Notes: generated by a model from the letters alone, not told the origin. Shown: positions 37,401 to 48,060, counted from the stretch's first letter. The stretch: DNA of 64,000 nt from Polytrichum commune (GCA_950295325.1 OX485803.1:45647554-45711553); one strand, 5' to 3'. A program made the numbers and translations.

Positions 37401-40400
37401 TTCCAACAAACAGCAATGTCAAAAAAGCAGCAATGGGATGCCACCTGTGCAGCAGTAGGAGCAGCTGGCCTTGTGCGGAAAGTAACTGGAACCCCTACAC
37501 CCTCTTCTCTAAGTCTTGAAGCTTGACCAGCAAGCTGACTAGTATTTCCCATCCAATCCGCAGCTATAACTCTCATGTCATTCAGAATCCTGTTTAAATT
37601 GTAAAATAGAAAAATAAGCTTGTAAGAACATTTACGTAAAAATCTAAGAGCGAGCAGGTAAATCTTCTCGGTACCATTGGATTTAGGCTTTATAAGGTAT
37701 GGCAGCATGCTTGTTGCTCTATTTATATCCAAATCGCTCATTGTTCACCAATTATAACAATGATATAGAGGGCATCTCTTTGGAGGCCTCTGCCAGGTAA
37801 ATGCTCACATTTACTTGGCCAGCGCTTCAAAAGAGAGGCCCTCTATAATATAATCAATGGAGTTATCTTCATCCTCACAACATGACTTTTGGTCAGAAGT
37901 TAGTTGTATTGCATACAATATATTCAAAATTCAATAAGTTTGCCGTGCATGCTTGGAGGTCATGTGAGGGTTTCAACAAAGAGTATTCTATCAGCTCATT
38001 GAGGATCAAACTCATTTTGGCAAACCAAGAGGTGCTAAAATGAGTTCAGTCCTCAATGAATCAAAATAGGTTGCTCTTCACTCAAAATCAAACACCATCC
38101 CCAGGCATGCACCACAAGTGGAAAGAAATTATCAGTATCATATGCAAAGCAACCAATTAAAAATCCTTGGGGGCCAAGTCCCGGCGAATCGACCCATTGG
38201 ATTACAGGATAACTCCAATGCAATTTTGGTTATAAATAGATGGACACGCATGCCGTCATCCCTTATAAAGCCTTAGACGCCGATGGTCACAAGAAAAAAA
38301 TTCCCACTCCCATGGGCATGCTCTGAGATTCCAATTCGTGTATTTTCTCTTGGCATCGTGATGTTCAGAACAAACAAGAATATTTGCCAGATTGTTGGAG
38401 CAACGATATACCTAGAAAGATCCTTTTTCTTCTTGAAAGTGGTGCGAAGCATGATGGCAAGCTTATTCTGAACAAACTCCTGCACTTGGGCATGCAGGAC
38501 TTCCCATATAGAATCCGCGACAACCGTGTCCACCCTCTCCATCATGGTACCCACACCTTTGACATAGCTCGTTAATTCCACCAAGGCTTTTCTTTCCAGT
38601 GATGTGTAGTTGCAACGAACAACCTGTTGAAGGCAGGTGAAAATTGAAATAAGCATGCCCAATTCAGTTACTTATCTTAATCCATCACCTATATTTAAGT
38701 GGTGTGTGATTAAGTGCAGATCTAAGAACAGACATCAAATAAGCATCATGTGCTTAAAAGAGTTTGGACTACGTACTAACTCTTAGTAACAATTTTATTA
38801 ATCATTTTAAGCTCAATAGTCAATATAACAACATAATTGAGGACATATATCGTCATTTAATTAGAATAAAAATCTTCACTTTGATAATGAATAAGACTTA
38901 TGAGCTCCAAACTTCTGAGGATAGTGACTATGGACTTCATTTGGATTTGTTAATCATGTCATATTAATCACATGTTGATTATCCTAGGAGATGTGGGTGT
39001 AAAGCTAAAAGTGGCCGTTTAGGCCCACTTACCTTAATAGGAGAGTTGATTGAAGTTGCCAACAAAGACCAAATTTATTGTTATAAAACAGAAGTGACAA
39101 ATGAGAATACTACACACCTTCTCGTAATCAGTGACTTCGTTAGATCTCTCAGGATCAAATGGGATTGCATCTTTAGCAGGTCTCGAGAATTTCCAGGCAG
39201 ATTGCTCCCAAATTCGCCCCGTCCACTCACTTAGAAGTTGGAATCCTTCAACTACAACTAAATACATGTCCTCCTTCACTCGTGTGCTCTCCGTTATATC
39301 CACGTCCTTCGCCATTTTCATTAATTGCAGCTGCTCGAAAGAACAAAAAAATCCTTAAGAGCATAAAATGGTGTTACAAGAGAATGGAAATAAAGACTCT
39401 TGGATTACAGAGATTTCCATGCTTTCATATTGGACTACCATTCAAGAGCAAAAGGATTAGTACCTGATTCAAAGCAGCAGCAAACCTTAAGCTATACTCA
39501 TCATGTTGAGATCTGATGGTTGGCATGTGATTCACAATAAGATACTCCCTCTGGTACTTGCTTCCAGTTAAGGATCTCGACAACAGTAACTCCCTTTTGG
39601 CAAATTGATACTACAGTGTTTATGGTATTTACTGTCACAGACACTAAATGTGCAGGATTACACTAGATTGCCTAGAGGCCTAAAAATGTCATGCCCGCTA
39701 AATGTCAACATCACATGAGTGAAACATGCTAAATTTCAAAATCACATTTTTTGTCAATTGGAAAAATTACAGCATGGCATTTACAGTAGCACACTAGAAT
39801 ACTTGAGACCCACATGAGATGATACTAATGCCAAGTGATTATCTTGATGACCATTAATGTAATCTAGGTATAGGTCTCATAATATTAGTAAACATACTAT
39901 TGCCACATTGCAAGATTTTATTGAGCATGTTTGTGTGGTTATACTAATGGTCAACTATTTGACCATTAGGGTAAACTAGACATAGGCCTCCTAATAGGAC
40001 AAGTGATAATATTAGGTTGGTGACACTAAATATCACAAATAGTGTAGCTAAACTTGTTTGCACATAACTTGTTTATTGTAGATAATGGATGTGAAGTGCC
40101 ATGCCACAAGCAGGAGCTCAACCTATCACACAGCGGGAGTGGCAAGGTAGGTACTGGGTGCGCACTACAACCAATGGCAAGGCAACACATGTCTATTACA
40201 GAACGTAGTGGTCACGCCATGGGGTGGTCATCAATTACGGGTGATAATGCGCCTCCTCACATCCAATCAGCACAATAGCTGACTGCTACAATAGCACAAC
40301 CCATAACAAAAATCTGGGTTGCAAGGCACGAAACAGAAGTAAAATTTAAACAGGAAAACATAGAAAATAAGAAGAAGTGGGGTGGATATTCTGAAGCTTC

Positions 40401-43400
40401 TCGTGGGCTGAGTTCGTGGGGCATGGGTACGCCAATTTGGCGAACTTGAGCTGAAACCTTCTGAAAGTAGGGTGCAAGCTCCTTCAAGATGCTTGCAGGG
40501 GCCAAATGCAAGTCGGGGAAAGCAGGAATCACTGGATCCCCCTGCAGAAAAATTGGACAGGTATAATAAGTATAACCTTCGCCCAAAAAAGGTAAAAATA
40601 ATCAAGGTTATTGTTAATTTTGCCATTATTGTTTACAAATGTTCCTCTCAGAGACAAATCTATCATGGTTTCCAGGTGGCTGTTATAACATGTTGTTTCA
40701 AATACTAGCTTTACTAGATTTCATCTGAACTAGAGACAATCTTCTCTGTGATTGGCATTTCCTCTCAAGAAAAGATAAGTGTCATGATTCATGATATATG
40801 TCCAAGATGGTGACTAGGGACACATTAGCCTCTGAATGTCAGAGAGTCAAATAGAGACACTGAAGTGGTAACAATTTGGAAGGACTAAACCAAATTTCTG
40901 GTTCATCTGGCCCACATTGATTTTCAAGGCAATCAGTTGCATGCACTGAAATGCATGCCACAAACCCCTTGAGTTCAGCTTATGTTAATCACATGCAGAG
41001 CAAACTCTCATTCAATAGGTGATACATACAGCTACCCACGTTTAATCAGGCATTGGTAGGTGTAATGAACATATTGGTTAATACATCATTACATATCTTA
41101 ACTTTGACCACTCTATATCAACCCTATTTATGAAGGATTGAATGTCAAACCCTGAAAATATGTATGAGTCGTGGTAGCTTTATTCTCTTGAAAAAAGATT
41201 CTCCTTCTTTTTCACCAGATGTAGCAAGAACTACAAGCACCGGAAGCACCCGGAGCAGGCAGTGTCTTTCAGAATAGAGCAACACGCGATCCGACTCCAG
41301 GGATTCGAGGCAGAAGAGTATGAGGACTTGCAGTACATCCTCCACACTGTTGTGCACCCAAGCTTGTTTTAAGGATTTAGAGCAGAGAAAAGAACATAAA
41401 AATATTTCCCTTAAGCATGACTCAGGACAGGAACATGAGTAGAGTTATTCAATTTATATAGAAATTCAAAGGCCAAGTAAACAGACTAAACAGAAAGTAT
41501 ACCCAGTCACGCGGAAAACTTCTGCCTGCAGGTTTAGAAGTATTGTCCATCTTGTGCTCAAAAAGATCTGGACCATTGGAAGAAGAACAATGTCAAACCA
41601 ATGTGTCAAATAACCACCATTATTAACAGAAAAATACACCATAGAAAATGGCCAGATAGAAAATTTCACATGAAATGTTGTTATTGACAACCTTTTAGTT
41701 GTGAAGATGCAAATATCAATAGTAGATACCTGTAAATCTCAAGAGTAAAAATAATGTCTAATATGATATCATCTGTCACGTTCTAATAAGAGATAATATA
41801 TAGAGATTGGTATCTTTTTCAATGACTCAAAATAAAATGATTTAAGATTGATAATAGAGGTGGGTGCCCACTAACTATTTTGATATTATAATATATTTGA
41901 ACCACGGTTATAAAAATAAATGTTTTGTGTAACAAAACTCATTACCTGAAAGTATTGACTTGTCCATAACTTTCAGAATAGTGAATACTATAGAAACTTG
42001 ACAACCCACCAACAATGGTTCAAACATCAACCACTATAAGACCCATCACAGCAGCAAAGATATCGACCTGAAGGTCATCAAGCTCTTCACGCATCCCATC
42101 AGTGTCTGGCCACTGCGTGCTAATCTGGGTGAAAGTTCTGAAGACCATGCACAGGAACTTAATCACATAACAGAAAAAATAAAATCACATACCCTCCACA
42201 CCTTGTAAATAGCAGTAACAAGTATTTATTGTACAAAATATTGAATTATGTTACAAACCCACCCCTTCAGCATCTTTAGCAAAACATGGGATTTGCGCAC
42301 ATGACCTTTGCTAATAAGAGACAACATTCGTATTTCATACTGCCATAGTAATGACCAAATCCACAAATGGGAATAGACTAGCCCTCACACCTTACCTTTT
42401 GTACCAGGAGAAATCATTGGGAATGCTAGCCTTAGCATTTTTCAGATGGTCCAGCTGCAGTAGTACATCTAGCAGCCTCAGCATACCCCTGCATATCCAT
42501 GAATCTTGAACTCAAAGTATTGCTCCAGTCGTAAATTTTTCTGATTCTTAAATCTTCAGTGCAATCTGTTCAATCATGTGAATTATAATTTCAAAATACC
42601 CAAAGGGTGGGTGTACATTAAGGTCCAGGTCCAAGAAATTTGCAGTCCAACCACCCCTCAACAGGACCTTGCTTTCAGACTCAAGATTGGGCCCGAGCTT
42701 GAAGATTGGTTTCTCAAACTAGAGGAGTATTTTCTTGATTACAGACACTCAGATTTGACAGGTAAGTGACGCCACATTAACACCAGTTCATTTTTTCATA
42801 CCTTGGACTCAGGCCCTAGAGTAAAGTCCTTGGGTAGGTCCAAAAATTTCCTCTCAACCCATAGGATCGCTCAAGTTTGAAGTTTCTTTGGTCTTGGACC
42901 TTAGTGTAAACCCACCCTATTATTAACACATTTCCCTCTGGTCAAATCTCTGGAAGCATTGAACTAACCTTTAGACCTCCCAGTACATCTAATGGCTACG
43001 TAATGACATGCACAACTATTCAAGAGAGATGGTCTGTTGCATAGAAACAAGAGCCTAATCAGCTATGACTTCCAAAAACCAAGAGTAGGTAAACAATGCA
43101 AACTTGAATTGAAGGCACTTCCAAAAAATAAGGCGAAACCAAGAACAGGTACAAAGATATATTGAAATACAGAATATGAACAAGGTATATTTTATATCCC
43201 ATCTTTCCAAGGCCCTGATTACAGGAAGGAGAAAAGGTGCAGAACTAGGATAAAGACATATGGTAAGCAGGCCGAATTTGGTTACTTATCTTAATCGGAC
43301 ACCTATATTGAAATGGTGGGTGGTTAGGTGCAGATCTAAGAACGGATACCAAACAACATGTGTTTAAAAAGATTGGACTACATGCTCCAGAATTGTTAAC

Positions 43401-46400
43401 AATTCTAGGCTCCATAGTAACATATTCGGGGGACCTATGGCCTTCTTATGGCTCCCTGTCAGTGGACTTTGATAATTCACAACAACTCGAGATTAGCTCC
43501 AAACTTTCTGGCATTGATAAAGCTTGTTCAGATACAGATATGCATGAATTGCAACCTCGCAAATCCAAGCAGTGTAAGGTAGCCAACAGCAAAGCGTACC
43601 CAAATCAGGCTCATCTACCTTATATCCTTGGAATGAGAAGGGTAGAGAAACCTGTGATGTACCACATGTGCGTGACGGTGGGTCCCTTGAGTTTCTTGTC
43701 AAAACGCGAGAATTTGTGCATGTCACCAGCAAGCTGTTTGACACCATCCCATTCCACTATATTGATAAATGTGGTAAAAATATCTGGAGGACCTTCACCT
43801 ATCTTTCTTCACCCTCTTGCAGGAAAATATTTGCTAGCACCCAGCATATCATATGTCATCTGAGTACTCGTTATCTAGTACTCAATGTGCACCTTTCAAT
43901 CTGAATTCTTATATAGAATGCAGGACCCAAATCCACAGGGAATATATCAGATGCAAGTTGCATCTCTCCAGGCATACATGAGACCAACCATTTGGGCAAA
44001 AACAACTCACAAAACAATGAATAGAAAATAACAAATAACCACCAATGACTTGTTGACTTTGTTACTTCCCAACACTTGGGGTCAGTGAAGATGATGAGGT
44101 GGAAAACGATACTCAAAGATAAGCCGTTCATACTTTGGTAGAAGCTGCAGCCTGCCAGCGTTGCATTCCTCGAAGACGACCAATCTCTACATCCAATACT
44201 TGATAAGTCTCTAGATACAAATCTCCCTGACTCTGCTTCATGGAATCTGGAAGCTGCACAACTCAATATGGAAGTTCACAAAACTTTATATTAGCATCTA
44301 CAAACTGTGCTTTTATAAAGTGTTGCTGCTATCTACAGGGTATAGATTCATCAGGAAGAATATCCTAAGAGTGTTAAAGTTATCCTTTGACTCAATGGGA
44401 CTTCTCGTCAGGAGTTGGTCCCCTGTGATTTCCCATTGGTTATCTTGCATACAAAATCGATCATCTCTGTCCACTTAAGGTGCATGCTCAGAAGTAGTGT
44501 TTCAATTTGAATGAAGAGAAACCTATTCAGCTCATTGAGGGCCAAACTCAATTTAGCACCTCTTAGCGTGCCAAAGTGAGTTTGATCCCATTGAACCGAT
44601 GTAGAATGTTCTTTGCACAAACCTCCACACTACCTCCAAGCATGCATTGGAGACTTAAAGAAAATGGGAGGTGTTGTATGCAAAACAATCAACTTTGACC
44701 AAAAGTCTCTTTGAGTAGAAGGACAACTTGATTGGACAAACAAGCTGTAGACTTGTGATTTTGTGGGAAAGTGAATCACAAACCTGGGGTAATGCTTTGA
44801 CACAGCTGCGATACGAATAAAGAACGGCCACGAGATCCCTTCCCTCCATCACAAGTGTATCCTGAACCAGAAAAATTTAGCCTCTAAAGTGTGCAATGCA
44901 AAATCAATTCTGAAAAGGCCAAATCACTAATACCTCACATGCTCATAGTCTTGTTCAAATAAATATATTTGAAAGTTAAATATGTTATGAAAACATGCAT
45001 CATTGTATATGTATTATTGAGGTTATAAACTATAAGGGACAACAAAGTAGGTATTACACACTAGGAACTACAGTAAATAAAATCCACTGAAGAGGATTAC
45101 CAGCTGAGTGATTGCAACAGTATCCTCCGCCAGAGAGAGCTGATAGGCTGGCACATCTTCGTAATCTGTCAATCATGATTTAGTAATTTTATCATTAATT
45201 TGACCAGTCCTAAATTCGGTGAGCTGCCACAACCTATGTTATACAAAATAAAGAAAGCAACTTCTAAACATGGGATCTTTGTATGAAAAGGACGCATTCA
45301 ATTGTGCAAAGAGCTATACCTATTGCACTCTCCGTGGTGCTGCGACCACCAATCAGTGTGACAGCAAGTCCTTGAATGTCAGGTTGATCATCCTGTAAAC
45401 AAATAGTCATTTGCATTTAGTCAGTAATTCATATTCTCAGACTCGCATACTCCATGATGCACCTCAAAGCCTTCAGGACAATACATGTCATGGAGAAGTC
45501 CTCTTCACCATATTTTCTATTATACTTATCCTTTAATTCAAGATGACTTTTGGTCAAGAGTTGGTTGTTTTGCATACAACATCTTCCATATTTGATAAAT
45601 TTTTGGTGCAATGTTGGAGGTAGTATGGAGATTTGAACAAATAACATTCTATTAAGGTTCACTGAGGGTCAAACTCAATTTGGGTCAAACATGCCTCCGA
45701 GCATGCCCCACAAGTAAATGTATGCAAACAACCAATGGGAAAACATATGGGACCGACTCCCAATGAAAAGTCCAACTGAGTTAAAAGCATAACTCTATTA
45801 TGTTTTCACATATATCTCACTTACTGAGATTTCTGTGAGCTCAACTGGTAGACAAATAGACATTTAAATAACAAAATTGGGGAGAGCAGCGGAATGCAAT
45901 GGAACTTCACTTGCAATTAATAACTCATTTTCCACTCTTTGGGGATTCCGAATGCCGGTCACAATCAACATCTTGCTAAAGTGGAACCGACTCAAGAAAG
46001 CTTGGCTTTTGTGCACAAAACTGTGCACATCACATGCTTTGTGTATAAAGTGCCCTCTTTAGAATAATTTTTTTTAAATGGCATTCCTTAGTGCAGAATT
46101 CTCAACAAAATCTTATAATCGTACACTGTCAAAAGGTTTTGTTGTCCAGCCTGTATTTAAGTTATAGGCACTAAATTGACCTTGAGAACAGCCATCATTT
46201 CTTCAACCGCATGCATCAAACATGGCAGCTACTGAATGGCAGTTAACTAAGAAAAGATAGTCAACTTCAATGTGGCCACCGGCGTGAATTATGATGTTAC
46301 TTGATTTCCGAGGTGGTCCAAATCTATATGTAATCCCAAAAGGGGCATTACGAGAATTAGAGGGCCCCCGAAGAATACTGCCTCCTTTCGAATGCGAACA

Positions 46401-47531
46401 CCTAGAACGGGCGCGGACACCTATCTCCCCCAAGGCCAAACCCCTAGCCTTTCCACATGATTGGTTGAAAATATCCCAAATACCCCACTATAATTATAGG
46501 TGGAAGGATGAACAGGAAATCAAATCAAGTCCTAGGAAGGTCTCCAACCCGAGTACCCGAGTACTATTCCGGCCTTAAGAAGCTAAATGAATTGCATGAG
46601 AATCACATCATTAGTCTTTTTGAGTTGCATGAGGCGCCTTGCGATTGATCGTCCAATTCATTTTATATGAAACGCATATACCCCGCTTTCTTTCGTCTTG
46701 ATAGATAACTCAATTCCCAACAACATTCTACTCCACTTTTAAGTTCTATCCCAAAAAACCACTGAGATGCAATGTCTTCAGCAGGAGACCGAAATTTTAG
46801 TAGCTACATTATCACGTCTAAGCTTTTAAAGGTATGTTGGACAAGCCCCAGTTACAGATCACAAGAATGTGGAATGAACGGTAACCTGCCTCACTAAAGC
46901 CTTGCAAATCAGTAAACCCCACAAATATTTCAACCAGTGTGGCTGCTTTCGTGGAATTTTTTTCCAAATTCAAGCATCCGATTCCAAGTCACCGACAAAT
47001 TGAAAGACCTCATTTGGTTGGCATATCCCAATTCGGATCAGGAAACCCAACTCTAAAAACCAAATATTAAAATAAAACTGCCAACTCTAGAACCGTCATG
47101 CCATTCGCAGCACCAGGCTCGCCCAAATCCACCCATGACCTCATCATTCGCTCACCATTTGCATTCTAAGTTTCAATATTAGCCCCAATTCTTCGGAGAC
47201 ATGCTTCCTCCACTAGTAGGCCATTGCATTCCATGTATGCTATTATTAATGCTGTATCTTTGCAGTTTATCCATCTCCGCAAGAAGGAGAGATACTCCTA
47301 TTCATTACTCCTACCAAATGAATGGAATTTTTTTAAATCCAGAACGACACTTGCTCAGGAAAGTACTACAAGTTCGGTACCCGTAGCTCCCAGATCATGG
47401 TAGCAACCTTCATAGCCAAAATGCTAAAATGCCAAAACAATGCCAAAATCGAAGAAAAAGGATCATCATCATCCCACCTCCAAAGAGAATGTGGCCAGAG
47501 CTGCCACTGCTTCCTCGACCGGGACAGCCAT
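26859..47531 (-). CDS. PIR: PIR/SRA1 (CYFIP homologue), SCAR/WAVE complex subunit, 30 coding exons
   Basis: Cytoplasmic subunit of the SCAR/WAVE regulatory complex. In plants it acts with NAP1, ABIL, BRICK1 and SCAR, is bound by active ROP GTPases and switches on Arp2/3 actin nucleation during cell shaping. Conceptual splicing gives 1289 residues (3870 nt with stop), near the family length. Seen in the sequence: N-terminus MAVPVEEAVAALATFSLE; LYSYRSCVKALPQ; FSWYKR; DPVIPAFPDLHL; WEQSAWKFSRP; TDLGFLWFREFYLE; ECSLPWMLVEY; PFDIYND; RFLYDEIEAE; PNFILCTTTQRFVRS; VKLLGSRSLPWLVRALLD; PWLGVVPNKEGQ; VAWGGCTIVYLLGQ; ARRARRLNSHIFSML. Known of the family: an N-terminal Rac-binding (DUF1394-like) part and a large CYFIP domain. 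Start chosen at 47531 because MAVPVEEA is the conserved N-terminus; an ATG sits one codon upstream. All junctions are GT-AG and phase-consistent except introns 9 and 11. No internal stop or frameshift seen, so probably functional. Exon coordinates are in the three block entries. Confidence 0.96.
27126..27467 (+). repeat. Dispersed repeat family A, copy in PIR intron 29
   Basis: About 340 bp. Ends are inverted: AGAGCTATCCTTTAACCC at the left, GAGTTAGAGAATAGCTCTATT at the right, so this is probably a TIR element. Internal landmarks shared with the other copies: GGAGTTGGTCCCC, CAAACTCATTT, CAAGCATGCACC, GTTGTATGCAAA. Confidence 0.7.
27600..27905 (-). repeat. Dispersed repeat family B, PIR intron 29
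   Basis: In reverse it reads GGACACCAAAAAGACACATG, GGGCTATGTGCTCAAG and AGTGGTATATGGCAAG, matching 33643-33885 and others. The opposite-strand ORF 27698-27919 is repeat, not gene. Confidence 0.65.
29401..29715. mobile_element. Foldback MITE with ~100-bp arms in PIR intron 27
   Basis: CTTGGTAGGAAATTTCACCA... at the left and TTTTGGTAGGGAGTTTTACC... in reverse at the right; both arms share AAGGAGYGTTCAAGTAGTGTC and AATTTTGTTG. Arms are about 100 bp and moderately diverged. Long arms without ORF fit a Mutator-like or unclassified MITE. Confidence 0.7.
29760..29843 (-). repeat. Dispersed repeat family A, fragment in PIR intron 27
   Basis: Only one end remains: ATGCAAAACAACCAATGG, CAGGGACCAACTCCCAAC and GAGGATAACTGTTATG. 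Confidence 0.5.
30400..30612 (+). repeat. Dispersed repeat family B, distal fragment, PIR intron 26
   Basis: ATGAGCTCCAAAAATTATGA, CATTTGGATTTGCTAATCAT and a GCCAACTTACATAAT end match the distal part of the 38660-39040 copy. Confidence 0.5.
32140..32365 (+). repeat. Dispersed repeat family C, PIR intron 24
   Basis: TTCTTCATCAAATTCTTTCC-like block, then ATTCATGTTGTACAATTTCA and AAGAGGCCCAAATCAGGCTC recur at 50015-50230. Copy ends about 20 bp from exon 24. Confidence 0.65.
33643..33885 (+). repeat. Dispersed repeat family B, PIR intron 21
   Basis: ATTGGACACCTATATTTCAT, GGTTAGGTGTGGATCTAAGA, ACGGACACCAAAAAGATATG and TTGGACTATGTGCTCAAAA define the family; overlapping plus-strand ORFs here are by-products. 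Confidence 0.65.
34670..41357 (-). CDS. PIR: PIR exons 10-20 (central region)
   Basis: Exons in transcript order: 10, 41357-41151 (acceptor uncertain, possibly 41362); 11, 40541-40389 (donor uncertain); 12, 39556-39464; 13, 39330-39118; 14, 38623-38412; 15, 37589-37445; 16, 37208-37040; 17, 36917-36841; 18, 36082-35912; 19, 35497-35421; 20, 34772-34670. Codon counts fit every listed junction. Marker peptides: VEDVLQVLILFCLESLE (10), PMPHELSPREASE (11), YQREYLIVNHMPTIRS (12), MYLVVVEGFQLLSEWTGRIW (13), LRTTFKKKKDLSR (14), RPAAPTAAQ (15), GGFFSGNDVDIPPGDMRQLE (16), FDIYNDAADHAL (18). Residues 206-221 of the Arabidopsis-like linker in exon 15 are variable, as usual between the two conserved halves. 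Confidence 0.92.
37764..37848. repeat. 85-nt hairpin in PIR intron 14
   Basis: TATAGAGGGCATCTCTTTGG on the left pairs with the reverse of the right end (TATAGAGGGCCTCTCTTTTG); arms are about 40 nt with a 4-nt loop (CTCA). Flanked by TA. Either a very short MITE or a microRNA-sized precursor fold; no way to tell from sequence alone. Confidence 0.6.
37859..38215 (-). repeat. Dispersed repeat family A, inverted copy in PIR intron 14
   Basis: Reverse orientation. Landmarks ACATGACTTTTGGTCAGAAG, TTGCATACAATAT, GAGGATCAAACTCATTTTGG, AGGCATGCACCAC; ends GGAGTTATC and GGATAACTCC are inverted repeats. It sits immediately beside the 85-nt hairpin. Confidence 0.65.
38660..39040 (+). repeat. Dispersed repeat family B, PIR intron 13
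   Basis: Longest copy (about 380 bp): GTTACTTATCTTAATCCATC, AAGTGCAGATCTAAGAACAG, TTTGGACTACGTACTAACTC, and a distal part (GAGCTCCAAACTTCTGAGGA, CATTTGGATTTGTTAATCAT) shared with the fragment at 30400-30612. Confidence 0.65.
41511..47531 (-). CDS. PIR: PIR exons 1-9 (N-terminal region)
   Basis: Exons in transcript order: 1, 47531-47478; 2, 45392-45320; 3, 45165-45101; 4, 44861-44784; 5, 44253-44134; 6, 43733-43663; 7, 42488-42396; 8, 42137-42068; 9, 41567-41511 (or to 41503 or lower, see intron 9 finding). They encode about residues 1-227, the part that in CYFIP proteins carries the conserved Rac/ROP-contacting helices. Exon 6 (LAGDMHKFSRFDKKLKG, then PTVTHMW) is the least conserved and easy to miss; it is supported by exact phase (71 nt ending TG, next exon starting G) and good splice sites. 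Intron 1 (45393-47477) is the longest at about 2.1 kb and contains two dispersed repeats. Exon 9 ends in the conserved stretch TRWTILLNLQAEVFR. Confidence 0.92.
43270..43480 (+). repeat. Dispersed repeat family B, PIR intron 6
   Basis: GGTTACTTATCTTAATCGGA, GGTTAGGTGCAGATCTAAGA, ACGGATACCAAACAACATG and AGATTGGACTACATGCTC. The overlapping plus-strand ORF 43360-43863 runs across the repeat and antisense PIR exon 6 and is not a gene. Confidence 0.65.
44378..44732 (+). repeat. Dispersed repeat family A, copy in PIR intron 4
   Basis: Same orientation and landmarks as the intron 29 copy: GTTATCCTTTGACTCAATGG, CAGGAGTTGGTCCCCTGTGA, GAGGGCCAAACTCAATTT, CTCCAAGCATGCA, GGTGTTGTATGCAAAACAAT. The minus ORF 44408-44620 is inside it and not a gene. 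Confidence 0.7.
45521..45800 (-). repeat. Dispersed repeat family A, inverted copy in PIR intron 1
   Basis: Landmarks GATGACTTTTGGTCAAGAGT, TTGCATACAACATCTTCC, GAGGGTCAAACTCAATTTGG, CCGAGCATGCCCC, and a GAGTTAAAAGCATAACTCTA end. Confidence 0.65.
46290..46490 (+). repeat. Repeat shared with 17690-17945, PIR intron 1
   Basis: Reads CTATATGTAATCCCAAAAGG, then GAGAATTAGAGG and GATTGGTTGAAAATATCC, aligned with 17690-17945. The same reading frame is open in both copies (LYVIPK, REL or QEL, EHLE or KHLE, PH or SH, then WLKIS), hinting at a shared coding ancestor that I cannot name. The rest of intron 1 (46500-47470) shows nothing recognisable. Confidence 0.55.
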
Positions 47532-48060
47532 CATCGTGAGCTCGCAATCCCCTTTCCCTCCTAAACCCTCACATACTAATCTCACAAAACCCAGACCCCC
47601 AAATCCGGCGCCCAAAACCACATCTCTCCGCACCACTTCCTTCCTTCCTTTCTTCTTTTGAATTTGTGGCAATGTAACGCAATGAAATGAAATGTAATGT
47701 AGTGCAGCTCCGATGTTCTCCGCGGATCCTCGTCGAGAACCCTTCGGCCGCCAGAAAACCTCCAAACCCACCCACACACCGACCACCAAATAACGAGTGA
47801 CTCCTTGTGCTTCCGAACCAAAGTCCCCGTCCGTGCTTGCTTGCTTGCTTTGTTGTTTCTCCACCGATTTGGGCGAGACGGCGGTTGTTGTGATGCTCGT
47901 TCTCGTAGGAAGTTGAGGTTTGGAAAAATCGGCTGCTGATCAAACGGAGGACGTTGAGCAGGAGCAGATCATGGCATGGATCCCGAAGGCCAGGGGCCGC
48001 CCTTCTCCGTTCATGGCTGCCTGCTCGGCTGCTATTCTGGGAAGCCCACGCCGAATACCT
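47532..48060 (-). promoter_or_regulatory. Probable PIR 5' UTR and promoter region
   Basis: The 500 bases upstream of the PIR start are visibly richer in G+C and CpG than the rest of the window, as expected at the 5' end of a broadly expressed plant gene. No clear TATA box is seen. ORFs on both strands here (plus-strand 47920-48177, minus-strand 47569-47943) are unrecognised and probably by-products of the base composition. Further upstream, 48060-48170 is a degenerate GTAT/ATCGTAT-rich stretch. Confidence 0.4.

Noticed and set aside
43360-43863. 167-codon plus-strand ORF, the longest in the window
   Set aside because: Runs over a dispersed repeat and antisense to PIR exon 6; no known domain.
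43871-43960. Minus-strand LASDIFPVDLGPAF stretch, first thought to be PIR exon 6
   Set aside because: No usable acceptor and poor alignment; the true exon 6 at 43663-43733 has matching phase and PTVTHMW.
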